Positions 24,189 to 33,685 of a stretch of 64,000 nucleotides of DNA are shown one piece after another. Each line of letters starts with the position of its first letter. Positions within the stretch are counted from its first letter, which is position 1. Position numbers and translations under genes: made by a program. This stretch comes from Pelagerythrobacter aerophilus (GTDB lineage: Bacteria; Pseudomonadota; Alphaproteobacteria; Sphingomonadales; Sphingomonadaceae). The notes under the pieces were generated by a model that was not told the DNA's origin, made no database searches, and was given only the letters and a program-made list of their open reading frames with translations. The stretch covers positions 1 through 64,000 of the forward strand of contig NZ_QXFK01000017.1 of the NCBI RefSeq assembly GCF_003581645.1, read 5' to 3'.

Positions 24189-26843
24189 ATGGACATCGCA
24201 CGCACACCCTCGACGCCCGACGGAAATCCGCAGCTCGCCGACGCCGCGCCCGAGCCAAAGGAGCCGCCACTGATCCGGCGCGAGGATTACCGGCCGTTTC
24301 CCTGGCTGGTGCCTGAAATCGCGCTCGATTTCGATCTCGGGCTCGAGGCGACCAGGGTGACCGCGACGCTCACTGTCGCGCGCAATGCCCGCGCCGATGC
24401 ATCGCAGATCATCCGTCTCAACGGCGACGGGCTGCAGCCCCTCTCGGTCGCGGTCGACGGTGAACTGGTGAACGACTGGACCATGGACGGCGGCGACCTC
24501 ATGCTCCCTCTGCCGGGCGAGGCGCACGAGGTCGCGATCGTCACCGAGATCGATCCGTCCGCCAACTCGCAGCTCATGGGTCTCTACGCTTCGAACGGCA
24601 TGCTCTGCACGCAGTGCGAGGCGGAGGGTTTTCGCCGCATCACGTTCTTCCCCGATCGGCCCGACGTGCTTTCGATCTACCGCGTGCGGATGGAAGGTTC
24701 GAAGGCGCAGTTCCCGGTCCTCCTGTCGAACGGCAACAAGGTCGCCGAAGGAGAAGGCGAGGGCGACCGGCACTGGGCCGAGTGGCATGATCCCTGGCCC
24801 AAGCCGAGCTATCTCTTCGCGCTGGTCGCGGGCGATCTCGTCGCCCGTTCGGACAGCTTCGCCACGATGAGCGGGCGCGAGGTCGCACTCAACGTCTGGG
24901 TTCGCGCCGAGGACCTGCCGCGCACCGGGCATGCGATGGAATCGCTCAAGAAATCGATGAAATGGGACGAGGAGACGTTCGGGCGCGAATACGATCTCGA
25001 CCTGTTCAACATCGTCGCCGTCGGCGATTTCAACATGGGAGCGATGGAGAACAAGGGCCTCAACGTCTTCAACACGAAGTACGTGCTGGCCGACCCCGAA
25101 ACCGCGACCGACGGCGATTTCGACGCGATCGAGGGGGTGATCGCGCACGAGTACTTCCACAATTGGTCGGGCAACCGCGTGACCTGCCGCGACTGGTTCC
25201 AGCTCTCGCTCAAGGAAGGCTTCACGGTCCTGCGCGACCAGCTCTTCAGCCAGGACATGCAGGGCGAGGCGGTCAAGCGGATCGAGGATGTGCGCGTGCT
25301 GCGCTCGGTCCAGTTTCCCGAGGATTCGGGGCCGCTGGCGCATCCGATCCGGCCGGACAGTTTTCGCGAGATCTCCAACTTCTACACCGCGACCATCTAC
25401 AACAAGGGCGCCGAGGTCATCCGCATGATGCGGACCATGGCCGGTCCACAGGCGTTCCGGCAGGGCACCGACCTCTACTTCGACCGCCACGACGGCGAGG
25501 CGGCGACCTGCGAGGATTTCGTCAAAGCGATGGAAGACGGCGCGGGGCTCGATCTGGCGAAGTTCCGCCTGTGGTATTCGCAGGCGGGCACGCCGAAGGT
25601 GAGCGCCGTCGTCTCGCACGACGGAGACGTCGCAACGCTTACGCTGCGCCAGCAGGTGCCGCCGACCCCGGGCCAGCCGGCCAAGCACCCGATGCCGATC
25701 CCGCTCAAGCTCGCGCTGTTCGACCGCGAGAGCGCCACGCACGGGGGCGAGCGGCTCGTCATGCTCGACGGGGCCGAGAAGACCATCGCGTTCGAGGGCT
25801 TTGCGCAGCCGCCCGTGCTGTCGATCAACCGCGGCTTCTCCGCCCCGGTGTCGATCGAGCGGCACGTTCCGCGGGAGGATCTCGTGTTCCTCGCCGCGCG
25901 CGACGACGACGCCTTTGCGCGTTCGGAAGCGATGCAGGAACTGGTCGTCGGCCATCTCGTGGCGGCTGCTGGCGAAGGGCTCGACGAGGGCGAGCGGGGC
26001 GAGGGCCGCGCGGCAATCCGCGAGGCATTGGCTGCGATCCTTACGGATCCTGCGCTCGACGATCTCATGCGCGGCGAGCTGATGGTACTGCCGGGCGAGA
26101 CCTACCTGGCCGAGCAGATGCTGGTCGCCGATCCCGGCCGCATCCATGCCGAGCGCGAGAGCCTCAAGGCATGGCTGGCGAGCGAGCTGGGACGCGAGCT
26201 GCGCGACATCCACGCGCGGGCGAGCAGCGTGCCCTACAGTCTCGACAGGGACGCCCGCGGTGCGCGCAAGGTGAAGACGCTGGCGCTATCGCTCCTTGCT
26301 GCGGGTGACCCGGAGCAGACGGCGGATCTCGCGGCGGACCAGTACGACGCGGCCGACAACATGACCGACCGGCAGGGTGCACTCATGGTCCTCGCCGGCC
26401 TTCCCAGCGCCGCGCGGACCGATCGGTTGATCGACTTCTATCGCCGCTACCGCGAGAACCCGCTGGTAATCGACAAGTGGTTCAGCCTTCAGGCGATGTC
26501 GCTCCACCCGGACGCGATCGAGCATGTCAGGGCGCTGCGCCAGCACGAGGACTTCACGCTGCGCAACCCGAACCGGGTGCGCGCGCTCTACATGGCCTTT
26601 GCCGGCAATCCGCACGCGTTCCACGCGGCGAGCGGGGAGGGCTATCGCATGATAGCGGACCTGATCCTCGAACTCGACCCGATCAACGCGCAGACGGCGG
26701 CACGCTTCGTACCCCCGCTCGGCCGCTGGCGGCGCATGGAGCCGGGACGTGCGGCATTGATGCGGGCCGAACTCGAACGAATCGCGGCCGCGCCGCAGCT
26801 CTCGCGCGATACCCACGAGCAGGTAACCCGGTCGCTTGGCTGA
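24189..26843 (+). CDS. pepN: Aminopeptidase N
   Basis: An 884-residue zinc aminopeptidase of family M1, E. coli PepN type. The exopeptidase motif GAMEN is at residues 284-288 and the zinc motif HEYFHNW at 320-326, with the downstream third ligand region KEGFTVLRDQLF. Length is normal for PepN. The start at 24189 is selected because AGGAGG lies 6 bp upstream; an in-frame ATG at 24153 lacks this. The C-terminal helical domain is complete and the stop overlaps the next gene by 8 bp. Confidence 0.95.
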   Translation: MDIARTPSTPDGNPQLADAAPEPKEPPLIRREDYRPFPWLVPEIALDFDLGLEATRVTATLTVARNARADASQIIRLNGDGLQPLSVAVDGELVNDWTMDGGDLMLPLPGEAHEVAIVTEIDPSANSQLMGLYASNGMLCTQCEAEGFRRITFFPDRPDVLSIYRVRMEGSKAQFPVLLSNGNKVAEGEGEGDRHWAEWHDPWPKPSYLFALVAGDLVARSDSFATMSGREVALNVWVRAEDLPRTGHAMESLKKSMKWDEETFGREYDLDLFNIVAVGDFNMGAMENKGLNVFNTKYVLADPETATDGDFDAIEGVIAHEYFHNWSGNRVTCRDWFQLSLKEGFTVLRDQLFSQDMQGEAVKRIEDVRVLRSVQFPEDSGPLAHPIRPDSFREISNFYTATIYNKGAEVIRMMRTMAGPQAFRQGTDLYFDRHDGEAATCEDFVKAMEDGAGLDLAKFRLWYSQAGTPKVSAVVSHDGDVATLTLRQQVPPTPGQPAKHPMPIPLKLALFDRESATHGGERLVMLDGAEKTIAFEGFAQPPVLSINRGFSAPVSIERHVPREDLVFLAARDDDAFARSEAMQELVVGHLVAAAGEGLDEGERGEGRAAIREALAAILTDPALDDLMRGELMVLPGETYLAEQMLVADPGRIHAERESLKAWLASELGRELRDIHARASSVPYSLDRDARGARKVKTLALSLLAAGDPEQTADLAADQYDAADNMTDRQGALMVLAGLPSAARTDRLIDFYRRYRENPLVIDKWFSLQAMSLHPDAIEHVRALRQHEDFTLRNPNRVRALYMAFAGNPHAFHAASGEGYRMIADLILELDPINAQTAARFVPPLGRWRRMEPGRAALMRAELERIAAAPQLSRDTHEQVTRSLG

Positions 26844-27588
26844 GGCGTTGCGATCGGAGCTGCTCGGCGAGGTGCCGCACGGGTTCATGACCCGCAGCGG
26901 CGGCGTTTCGAAGGGGCCGGCCGCGGGGCTGCAATGCGGCTTCGGTGCGGACGACGATCCGCAGGCGGTGCGCGAGAACCGCCGGCTGGCGGTCGAGACC
27001 GTCCTGCCCGGCGCCGACCTCGTCAGCGTCCACCAGATTCACTCGTCCGGTGTCGTGGTGGTCGAGGAGCCGTGGGGCGACGACCAGCGGCCCCGGGCCG
27101 ATGCACTGGTCACGCGGCGGCCGGGGACGCTGCTCGGCATCGTCACCGCGGACTGCGCACCGGTTCTGCTGGCGGATCACGCCGCGGGCGTGGTCGGCGC
27201 GGCACATGCGGGCTGGCGCGGGGCCCATGCCGGCGTGATCGAGAACACGGTCGACGCAATGGTCGCACTCGGGGCCCAGCGTACGCGGATCGCGGCGGCA
27301 GTGGGGCCGTGCATCGCGCAGGCCAGCTACGAGGTCGACGAGAGTTTCCGCGCGCAGTTCGGGGATGAGGACGCCCGCTTCTTCGCGCCCGGCGAGGCGG
27401 GCCGCTGGCAGTTCGACTTGCCCGGCTACGTCGTCACGCGGTTGCAAGCGGCGGGGGTCGGCACGGCCGAAGCCCTTGGTCTCGATACGTACGCCGATCC
27501 CGCGCGCTTCTACTCCTATCGCCGCGCGACGCACCAGGGAGAAGCGACCTACGGGCGGCTGATCTCGCTCGTGGGGATAGCGCGCTGA
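26836..27588 (+). CDS. pgeF: Peptidoglycan editing factor / polyphenol oxidase family (YfiH)
   Basis: A 250-residue protein of the YfiH/laccase-domain family. Conserved copper- or zinc-binding positions are visible: SVHQIHSSGVV near residue 65, TADCAPVLLAD near 110, and GAAHAGWRGAHAGVI near 125, plus VGPCIAQASYEV. In E. coli the family member PgeF removes wrongly incorporated residues from peptidoglycan precursors; earlier labels were multicopper oxidase. The start is TTG overlapping the pepN stop by 8 bp; no better ATG lies before the conserved PHGFMTRSGGVS segment. Confidence 0.9.
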   Translation: MAEALRSELLGEVPHGFMTRSGGVSKGPAAGLQCGFGADDDPQAVRENRRLAVETVLPGADLVSVHQIHSSGVVVVEEPWGDDQRPRADALVTRRPGTLLGIVTADCAPVLLADHAAGVVGAAHAGWRGAHAGVIENTVDAMVALGAQRTRIAAAVGPCIAQASYEVDESFRAQFGDEDARFFAPGEAGRWQFDLPGYVVTRLQAAGVGTAEALGLDTYADPARFYSYRRATHQGEATYGRLISLVGIAR

Positions 27589-27768
27589 GAGCATTCCGCA
27601 TTTCCAAAAAGGCGGTTGGCAGCGCTGGCTTTCGAGTCTACAGGCCGCGCAAACCGGCACCGCAGGGGGCCTCGCCTGCTCTTGCGCAGGTTGCGGCCGC
27701 ATGGGGGTTCTCTCCATCGGCAGCGGGGTCGGATCCGGGCAAGACACGTCTGAATCAAGGCAGGGCTA

Positions 27769-28356
27769 ATGGCTGATACGACTGGCGCCGCGACACCCGA
27801 TATAGTCGCCGAACCCCAGGTTGAGGGGGGCGATGACGGGGTCCGCCGGCGCGACTTCATCAATATCGCGGCGGTCAGCGCCGCGGGTTTCGGCGGGGTG
27901 GCGGTGCTCTATCCGCTGATCAGCCAGATGGCGCCTTCGGCCGACGTCCTCGCGGAAAGCAGCACCGAAGTCGACGTGTCGGCGATCGAGCCGGGCCAGG
28001 CGATCAAGGCCATCTTCCGCAAGCAGCCGCTGTTCGTGCGCCGCCTGACGGACAAGGAAATCGCGGAAGCGAACGCGGTCAACATATCGTCGCTGCGCGA
28101 TCCGCAGACGCTCGCCGAGCGGACCAAGGAAGGGCATCAGGACCTGCTCGTCACGATGGGCGTGTGCACCCACCTCGGCTGCGTGCCGCTGGGTGCCGCC
28201 GAAGGTGAGAACAAGGGCGAGTTCGGCGGTTATTTCTGCCCGTGCCACGGCTCCCACTACGACACGGCCGCGCGCATCCGCAAAGGCCCGGCACCGCTCA
28301 ACCTCCAGGTGCCGGAGTATGAATTCACTTCCGACACCGTGATCACGGTCGGCTGA
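27769..28356 (+). CDS. petA: Ubiquinol-cytochrome c reductase Rieske iron-sulfur subunit
   Basis: A 195-residue Rieske protein of the cytochrome bc1 complex, transferring electrons from ubiquinol to cytochrome c1 on the periplasmic side. The N-terminus has the twin-arginine motif RRRDFI at about 26-31 followed by a hydrophobic anchor to residue 52. The 2Fe-2S ligands are in CTHLGC (133-138) and CPCHGS (157-162). petB and petC follow at 17 and 27 bp, forming the standard fbc/pet operon. About 180 bp upstream without a gene should contain its promoter; I could not assign one with confidence. Confidence 0.97.
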   Translation: MADTTGAATPDIVAEPQVEGGDDGVRRRDFINIAAVSAAGFGGVAVLYPLISQMAPSADVLAESSTEVDVSAIEPGQAIKAIFRKQPLFVRRLTDKEIAEANAVNISSLRDPQTLAERTKEGHQDLLVTMGVCTHLGCVPLGAAEGENKGEFGGYFCPCHGSHYDTAARIRKGPAPLNLQVPEYEFTSDTVITVG

Positions 28357-28373
28357 GGAGCGAGAGACAGAAC

Positions 28374-29666
28374 ATGAGCTTCCCCTGGGCCAAGGAATAC
28401 ACTCCGGCCAATCCGGTCATGAAATTCCTCGACGAGAAGCTGCCCCTGCCGCGGCTCGTCTACAACGCGGTGGGCGCCGGCTATCCGGTGCCGCGCAATC
28501 TCAACTACATGTGGAATTTCGGCGTCCTCGCCGGGTTCTTCCTGGTGCTGCAGATCGTCACCGGCGTGGTGCTGGCGATGCACTATGCAGCCGATGCGAC
28601 GGTCGCCTTCGGCAAAGTCGAGCACATCATGCGCGACGTGAACTGGGGCTGGCTGATGCGCTATTCCCACGCCAACGGCGCCAGCTTCTTCTTCATCGTC
28701 ATCTACCTGCACATCTTCCGCGGGTTCTACTACTCCTCCTACAAGGCGCCGCGCGAGATGGTGTGGCTGCTGGGCGTGGTGATCTTCCTGCTGATGATGG
28801 CGACCGCGTTCATGGGCTACGTCCTGCCGTGGGGCCAGATGAGCTTCTGGGGCGCGAAGGTCATCACCGGCCTGTTCGGCGCGATCCCGGTGGTCGGCGA
28901 GCCGCTGCAGGTCTGGCTGCTGGGCGGCTTCGCGCCCGACGACGCGGCGCTCAATCGCTTCTTCAGCCTGCACTTCCTGCTGCCCTTCGTGATCGCCGGC
29001 GTGGTGATCCTGCACATCTGGGCGCTGCACATCCCCGGCTCCTCCAACCCGACCGGCGTGGAAGTTAAGGGCGAGAGCGACACCGTGCCGTTCCACCCGT
29101 ACTACACGGCGAAGGACGGCTTCGGGCTCGGCGTGGTTCTGGTCCTGTTCGCGGTGATGCTCTTCTTCCTGCCGAACTACCTCGGTCACCCGGACAACTA
29201 CATCGAGGCGAACCCGCTCTCGACCCCGGCGCACATCGTGCCCGAATGGTACTTCTGGCCGTTCTACGCGATCCTGCGCGCTTTCACCTTCGACTTCATC
29301 CTGCCGGCGAAGCTGTGGGGCGTGCTGGCGATGTTCGCAGCGATCCTGATGTGGTTCTTCCTGCCCTGGCTCGACCGTTCGCCGGTGCGCAGCGGTCACT
29401 ATCGTCCGCTGTTCCGCAAGTTCTTCTGGTTCGGTCTGATCCCGGTGATGGCGGTGCTGTTCTACTGCGGCGGCGCCCCGGCCGAAGAACCCTACGTGAT
29501 GCTGAGCCAGATCGCGACGGCCTACTACTTCCTCCACTTCCTGGTGATCCTGCCGCTGGTCTCCTCGTTCGAGAAGCCCGAGCCGCTGCCCTATTCGATC
29601 ACCGAAGCGGTGCTGGGATCGGACAAGAAGGCCGTGCTCGGCGAAAACACGACGCCTGCGACCTGA
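28374..29666 (+). CDS. petB: Cytochrome b subunit of the bc1 complex
   Basis: A 430-residue integral membrane protein carrying two b-haems and the quinol oxidation and quinone reduction sites. Typical landmarks are [37 protein letters not shown], the [16 protein letters not shown] segment, the PEWYF motif ([14 protein letters not shown]) of the Qo site, and histidines spaced for haem ligation. The C-terminal part of eight or so membrane segments is complete. It lies between petA and petC with good ribosome binding sites. Confidence 0.97.
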   Translation: MSFPWAKEYTPANPVMKFLDEKLPLPRLVYNAVGAGYPVPRNLNYMWNFGVLAGFFLVLQIVTGVVLAMHYAADATVAFGKVEHIMRDVNWGWLMRYSHANGASFFFIVIYLHIFRGFYYSSYKAPREMVWLLGVVIFLLMMATAFMGYVLPWGQMSFWGAKVITGLFGAIPVVGEPLQVWLLGGFAPDDAALNRFFSLHFLLPFVIAGVVILHIWALHIPGSSNPTGVEVKGESDTVPFHPYYTAKDGFGLGVVLVLFAVMLFFLPNYLGHPDNYIEANPLSTPAHIVPEWYFWPFYAILRAFTFDFILPAKLWGVLAMFAAILMWFFLPWLDRSPVRSGHYRPLFRKFFWFGLIPVMAVLFYCGGAPAEEPYVMLSQIATAYYFLHFLVILPLVSSFEKPEPLPYSITEAVLGSDKKAVLGENTTPAT

Positions 29667-29693
29667 GTTGAGGACGAGAGAAAGAGAAACGCA

Positions 29694-30554
29694 ATGATCC
29701 GGCCTATCGCAATCCTCGTCGGTCTCGGCTTCAGCTTCGTCGTGCTGCTGGCGTTCGTCACCGGCGCCTACACCTGGGCGACCGAAGAGGCGCAGCACAC
29801 CGCGGAGCACGAGTTCCACCTCGCACCGCACAGCCCGGAGGGCGGCTTCGCGCATGACGGTCCGCTCGGAACCTGGGACGTGGCGCAGCTCCAGCGCGGC
29901 TACCAGGTCTACAAGGAAGTCTGCGCCGCCTGCCACAGCCTCAAGTACGTCGCCTTCCGCGATCTCGCGGGGCTCGGCTACGACGAAGGGCAGATCAAGG
30001 CCGAGGCGGCGAGCTACCAGGTGCCGGGCATCGATCCGAACACCGGCGAAGCGACGTTCCGCCCGGGCCTGCCGACCGACTACTTTCCCTCGCCCTATCC
30101 GAACGCGGTCGCGGCGGCGGCGGCGAACAACAATGCGGTTCCGCCCGACCTCTCGCTGATGACCAAGGCGCGTCATCACGGGCCGGAGTACGTCTACTCC
30201 CTGTTGACCGGCTTCGGCCCGATCCCGGCGGAGCTGAAGCAGGAGTTCCCCGACTTCACGACGCCGACGGGCCTCCACTTCAACCGCTACTTCCCGAACC
30301 TCAACCTGGCGATGGCGCCGCCGCTGACCGCCGATGGTCAGGTGACCTACGCCGAAGGCAATCCGGAGCCGACCATCCGTCAGATGGCCGCCGACGTGGC
30401 TGCCTTCCTGACCTGGACCGCCGAGCCGAAGCTGGTCGAGCGGCGTCAGACCGGCTGGCCGGTGCTGGGCTTCCTGATCTTCGCGACGATCCTCGCCTTC
30501 CTCGCCAAGAAGCAGGTCTGGTCGAGCATGACGCCCGGGCGCAAGGACGACTGA
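29694..30554 (+). CDS. petC: Cytochrome c1 subunit of the bc1 complex
   Basis: A 286-residue periplasmic cytochrome with an N-terminal export segment and a C-terminal membrane anchor (GWPVLGFLIFATILAFLAKKQ). The haem c attachment motif CAACH is at residues 77-81, and the distal methionine ligand is probably in the NLAMAPPL segment near residue 205. The N-terminal segment is about 25 hydrophobic residues followed by TWATEEAQH. It ends the petABC operon, with an intrinsic terminator 25 bp downstream. Confidence 0.96.
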   Translation: MIRPIAILVGLGFSFVVLLAFVTGAYTWATEEAQHTAEHEFHLAPHSPEGGFAHDGPLGTWDVAQLQRGYQVYKEVCAACHSLKYVAFRDLAGLGYDEGQIKAEAASYQVPGIDPNTGEATFRPGLPTDYFPSPYPNAVAAAAANNNAVPPDLSLMTKARHHGPEYVYSLLTGFGPIPAELKQEFPDFTTPTGLHFNRYFPNLNLAMAPPLTADGQVTYAEGNPEPTIRQMAADVAAFLTWTAEPKLVERRQTGWPVLGFLIFATILAFLAKKQVWSSMTPGRKDD

Positions 30555-30578
30555 TCTCCTCGCCCGCGAAACGCGATT

Positions 30579-30618
30579 GCGCCCCTCCATCCCGGCGATG
30601 CGAGGGGCGCTTTCATTT
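30579..30618 (+). terminator. Intrinsic terminator after petC
   Basis: GCGCCCCTC (30579-30587) pairs perfectly with GAGGGGCGC (30602-30610), 9 bp with a 14-nt loop, followed by TTTCATTT. It closes the petABC operon and lies 12 bp before the apt start, so apt is expected to have its own promoter or be expressed by partial read-through. Confidence 0.75.
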
Positions 30619-30630
30619 CGGGAGGACCGG

Positions 30631-31167
30631 ATGAGCCCCGACGACCTCAAGGCGCTGGTCCGCACGGTGCCGGACTTCCCCGCGCGCGGCGTCCAATTTC
30701 GCGACGTGACCACGCTGATCGCGCACGGCGAAGGTTTCGCTGCGGCGGTCGAGCATCTGGCGGAGCGCGCACGGGCGGCTGGTGCGGAGGCAATCGCGGG
30801 GATGGAAGCGCGCGGCTTCATCTTCGGGGCCGCCGTAGCCGTCCGGCTGGGGATCGGCTTCGTGCCGGTGCGCAAGCCGGGCAAGCTGCCGGTCGCCACG
30901 ATCGGCATCGACTACGCACTCGAATACGGCAGCGACCGGTTGGAGATCGATCCGGGCGCGATCGCTCCGGGCCAGAATGTCGTCATCGTCGACGATTTGA
31001 TCGCCACCGGCGGCACCGCGCTCGCGGCCGCGGAACTGCTGCGCGGGGCCGGCGCGCGGGTCGAGCACGCGCTGTTCGCGATCGATCTTCGCGAGCTGGG
31101 CGGGGCCGCGAAGTTGCGCGCGGCGGGCGTCGCCGTCGAGGCGCTGATGGACTTCGCGGGCAAATAG
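30631..31167 (+). CDS. apt: Adenine phosphoribosyltransferase
   Basis: A 178-residue salvage enzyme making AMP from adenine and PRPP. The PRPP-binding motif VVIVDDLIATGGTALAAAELL is near residue 118-138, and family segments IAGMEARGFIFG and PVRKPGKLP are intact. The start at 30631 follows GGGAGGACCGG; an upstream in-frame ATG at 30577 would fall across the petC terminator and is unlikely. It is a single gene between petABC and the antiporter. Confidence 0.95.
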   Translation: MSPDDLKALVRTVPDFPARGVQFRDVTTLIAHGEGFAAAVEHLAERARAAGAEAIAGMEARGFIFGAAVAVRLGIGFVPVRKPGKLPVATIGIDYALEYGSDRLEIDPGAIAPGQNVVIVDDLIATGGTALAAAELLRGAGARVEHALFAIDLRELGGAAKLRAAGVAVEALMDFAGK

Positions 31168-31233
31168 CGGGATAGAACGGCGAGCCCGCGCATTGCTAGT
31201 GCGAGGCCGGCCCACACGATCACCCGGGGGGTA

Positions 31234-33087
31234 ATGGAAGAACAGGCATTCGTCATCGCGCTCGTCGGCGTGCTCGGCATTGGCGCGCAGTGGATTGCCT
31301 GGCGCACGGGCTGGCCTGCGATCGTGTTGATGCTCGCGGCCGGCTTCCTCGCCGGGCCGATCCTGGACCTGTTCGATCCGGAAGCCGCATTCGGAGAGCT
31401 GCTTGAGCCGATGGTCGCCATCGGTGTTGCGCTTATCCTGTTCGAAGGCGGTCTCAATCTCGACCTGCGCGAGCTGCGCCACGCGGGCGACGGCGTCTGG
31501 CGGCTGGTGCTGTTCGGCGTACCGATCGGCTGGCTGCTCGGAAGTCTTGCGGGATACTATGTGGCGGGACTGGTCTGGCCCGTCGCGATCCTGTTCGGCG
31601 GTATTCTCGTGGTCACCGGCCCCACGGTCGTCCTGCCCCTGCTCCGCCAGTCGAAGATCCAGCCGCGCCCCGCCGCCACGCTCAAGTGGGAGGCGATCGT
31701 CAACGATCCGCTCGGCGCGTTGTGCGCGGTGATCGCCTACGAATACTTCCGCCTGACCGCCGCCGCCCCCGACGCGACGCTTTTCGAGGTCGTCCCGCCG
31801 ATGATCATCGCCGTCCTTCTGGCGGGCGGGATCGGCTATGCCGCAGCCCGGGTCGTCGCCTGGACGTTCCCTCGGGGGCTGGTTCCCGAGTATCTCAAGG
31901 CGCCGGTGCTCCTGACGCTCGTCATCGGCGTGTTCGTGCTGTCGAACGCGATCGAGCACGAAGCGGGGCTGATGGCGGTCACCGTGATGGGCGTGGCGCT
32001 TGCCAACATGAACGTCACCAGCCTGCGCTCGATCCATCACTTCAAGGAGAACATTGCGCTCATCCTGGTTTCGGGCATCTTCATCGTGCTGTCCGCTTCG
32101 CTCGACTATCAGGAACTGAGCTACCTCAACTGGCGCTTCGGGCTGTTCCTGCTCGCGCTGCTGTTCCTCGTGCGCCCGTTGACCATTCTCATCAGCCTGC
32201 TGTTCAGCTCGGTGCCGTGGAACGAGCGGCTGCTGCTTGCATGGATTGCGCCGCGCGGCATCGTCATGGTCGCGATTTCCGGCCTCTTCGCCCTGCGCCT
32301 GTCGGAGCTCGGCTACGCCGACGGTGAAGTCCTGATCGGCCTCAGCTTCGCGGTGGTGGTGGTGACGATCGTGGCACACGGTTTTACGATCGACCTCGTG
32401 GCGCGCTGGCTGGGGGTAAAGGGCAGTTCGCGCCCGGGCCTCCTGATCGTGGGGAGCACGCCCTGGACGATCGCCCTCGCGCAGGAGATGCACACGCTCA
32501 AGACCCCGGTGATGGTGGTCGATTCGAGCTGGCAGCGGCTTGCCCCCGCGCGGCGTGCGGGCCTGCCGTTCTATCACGGCGAGATCCTCAACGAAGCGAC
32601 CGAGCACAATCTCGATCTCACCCCGTTTCAGGTGCTCGTCGCCGCGACCGAGAACGAAGCCTACAACACGCTCGTGTGCAACGAGTTCGCCTACGAGATC
32701 GGCCGCGACACGGTGTACCAGCTCGGCGAGGCGGTGAGCGAAGACGACCGCCACGCCATTCCGCCGTCGCTGCGGGGCCGCGCGCTGTTCGAATCGGGTT
32801 TCGGCGTGGCCGACGTCAACGAGCGCCAGGCGCAAGGCTGGATCTTCCGCAAGACCAAGCTGTCCGACGAGTTCAAGTTCGAGGATGCGCGCGAACTTCT
32901 GCCGGAATCCGGCCACCTGCTGCTCCTGCTGCGCAAGGACGGCACGCTGCGCTTCTTCACCCACGCTTCGCGTCCCGAGCCCCGCCCTGGCGACACCGTC
33001 ATATCCTTCACCCCGCCCAAGAGCCGGACGGCGGGTGATCAGGCGGAGCGGCCGGGAAAAGGCGAGGGGGGGACGCAACCGGCATGA
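31234..33087 (+). CDS. Cation:proton antiporter (CPA1/NhaP type) with TrkA-N domain
   Basis: A 617-residue inner-membrane antiporter. About twelve hydrophobic segments occupy residues 1-395, with the ion-path segment ALILFEGGLNLDLRELR near residue 68 and ILVVTGPTVVLPLLR and EAIVNDPLGALCAV further on. From about residue 400 a soluble domain begins GLLIVGSTPWTIALAQEM, a degenerate TrkA-N/RCK nucleotide-binding fold. Na+ or K+ exchange for protons is likely. Its stop overlaps the start of the following OmpA-like gene by 4 bp. Confidence 0.87.
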   Translation: MEEQAFVIALVGVLGIGAQWIAWRTGWPAIVLMLAAGFLAGPILDLFDPEAAFGELLEPMVAIGVALILFEGGLNLDLRELRHAGDGVWRLVLFGVPIGWLLGSLAGYYVAGLVWPVAILFGGILVVTGPTVVLPLLRQSKIQPRPAATLKWEAIVNDPLGALCAVIAYEYFRLTAAAPDATLFEVVPPMIIAVLLAGGIGYAAARVVAWTFPRGLVPEYLKAPVLLTLVIGVFVLSNAIEHEAGLMAVTVMGVALANMNVTSLRSIHHFKENIALILVSGIFIVLSASLDYQELSYLNWRFGLFLLALLFLVRPLTILISLLFSSVPWNERLLLAWIAPRGIVMVAISGLFALRLSELGYADGEVLIGLSFAVVVVTIVAHGFTIDLVARWLGVKGSSRPGLLIVGSTPWTIALAQEMHTLKTPVMVVDSSWQRLAPARRAGLPFYHGEILNEATEHNLDLTPFQVLVAATENEAYNTLVCNEFAYEIGRDTVYQLGEAVSEDDRHAIPPSLRGRALFESGFGVADVNERQAQGWIFRKTKLSDEFKFEDARELLPESGHLLLLLRKDGTLRFFTHASRPEPRPGDTVISFTPPKSRTAGDQAERPGKGEGGTQPA

Positions 33088-33683
33088 TGATGAGGACCGA
33101 CATGATGAGACCATTGGTCGCGATGACGGCGGCGATCGCTCTGGCGGGCTGCGACCGGGGCGAACCGCCTCCGCCGCCCGAGCCGACCCCCGAGGTGCCG
33201 CCGACCCCGGCGTCGATCATCCGGCCCGACGTCGAGATCGAACGGCCGGAGCCGGAGCTCAAGCCTCTGGAAGCGAGCGTCACCTTCGCCGAAGCCGGCG
33301 GCGAACTGTCGGCAGCGGCACTGGAAGATCTCGAAACGATCCTCGAATCGCCGCAGATGGCGGAAGGCGGCGCAATCGTGCTGCGCGGCCATACCGATTC
33401 GAGCGGAGACGACGAGGCCAACCTGCGTGTGTCCCGCAAGCGTGCGGAAATGGTGCGCGATTGGCTGGTCGAGCACGGCGTGGCCGAGGAGCGTATCACC
33501 GTGATTGCCATCGGCGAGCAGCGCCCGATCGCGCCCAATGCCAAGCTCGACGGAACGCCGGACGAGGCAGGCCGCGCGGCCAACCGGCGCGTCGATGTCT
33601 CGATTGCGCTGCCCGATGTTGTGGCTGAAGAAGCGGACGAAGGCGAAGCGGCGCAATCCCACGCGACCTCGCAGGTCGACTAG
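33084..33683 (+). CDS. OmpA-family lipoprotein
   Basis: A 199-residue predicted lipoprotein with an OmpA-like peptidoglycan-binding domain. The N-terminus holds a short hydrophobic segment and lipobox LAGC (Cys near residue 22), then a proline/glutamate-rich linker (PPPPPEPTPEVPPTP), then the OmpA domain with LRGHTDSSGDDEANLRVSRKRAEMV and AANRRVDVSIA. It starts ATG at 33084, overlapping the antiporter stop; an ATG at 33102 is a possible alternative that keeps the signal peptide. Coupling of an antiporter and an envelope lipoprotein is unexplained. Confidence 0.82.
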   Translation: MMMRTDMMRPLVAMTAAIALAGCDRGEPPPPPEPTPEVPPTPASIIRPDVEIERPEPELKPLEASVTFAEAGGELSAAALEDLETILESPQMAEGGAIVLRGHTDSSGDDEANLRVSRKRAEMVRDWLVEHGVAEERITVIAIGEQRPIAPNAKLDGTPDEAGRAANRRVDVSIALPDVVAEEADEGEAAQSHATSQVD

Positions 33684-33685
33684 GG

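Noticed and set aside
24129-26213. A 694-codon minus-strand open frame opposite pepN
   Set aside because: pepN has complete catalytic motifs on the plus strand; the antisense frame has no ribosome binding site or recognisable domain.
28257-30908. An 883-codon open frame on the minus strand opposite petABC
   Set aside because: It is the antisense shadow of three unmistakable genes in GC-rich DNA, where stop codons are rare; its translation is low-complexity and matches no family.
30613-33114. An 833-codon minus-strand open frame opposite apt and the antiporter
   Set aside because: Same reason: the plus strand carries clear apt and antiporter genes with motifs, and the antisense product is compositionally odd.
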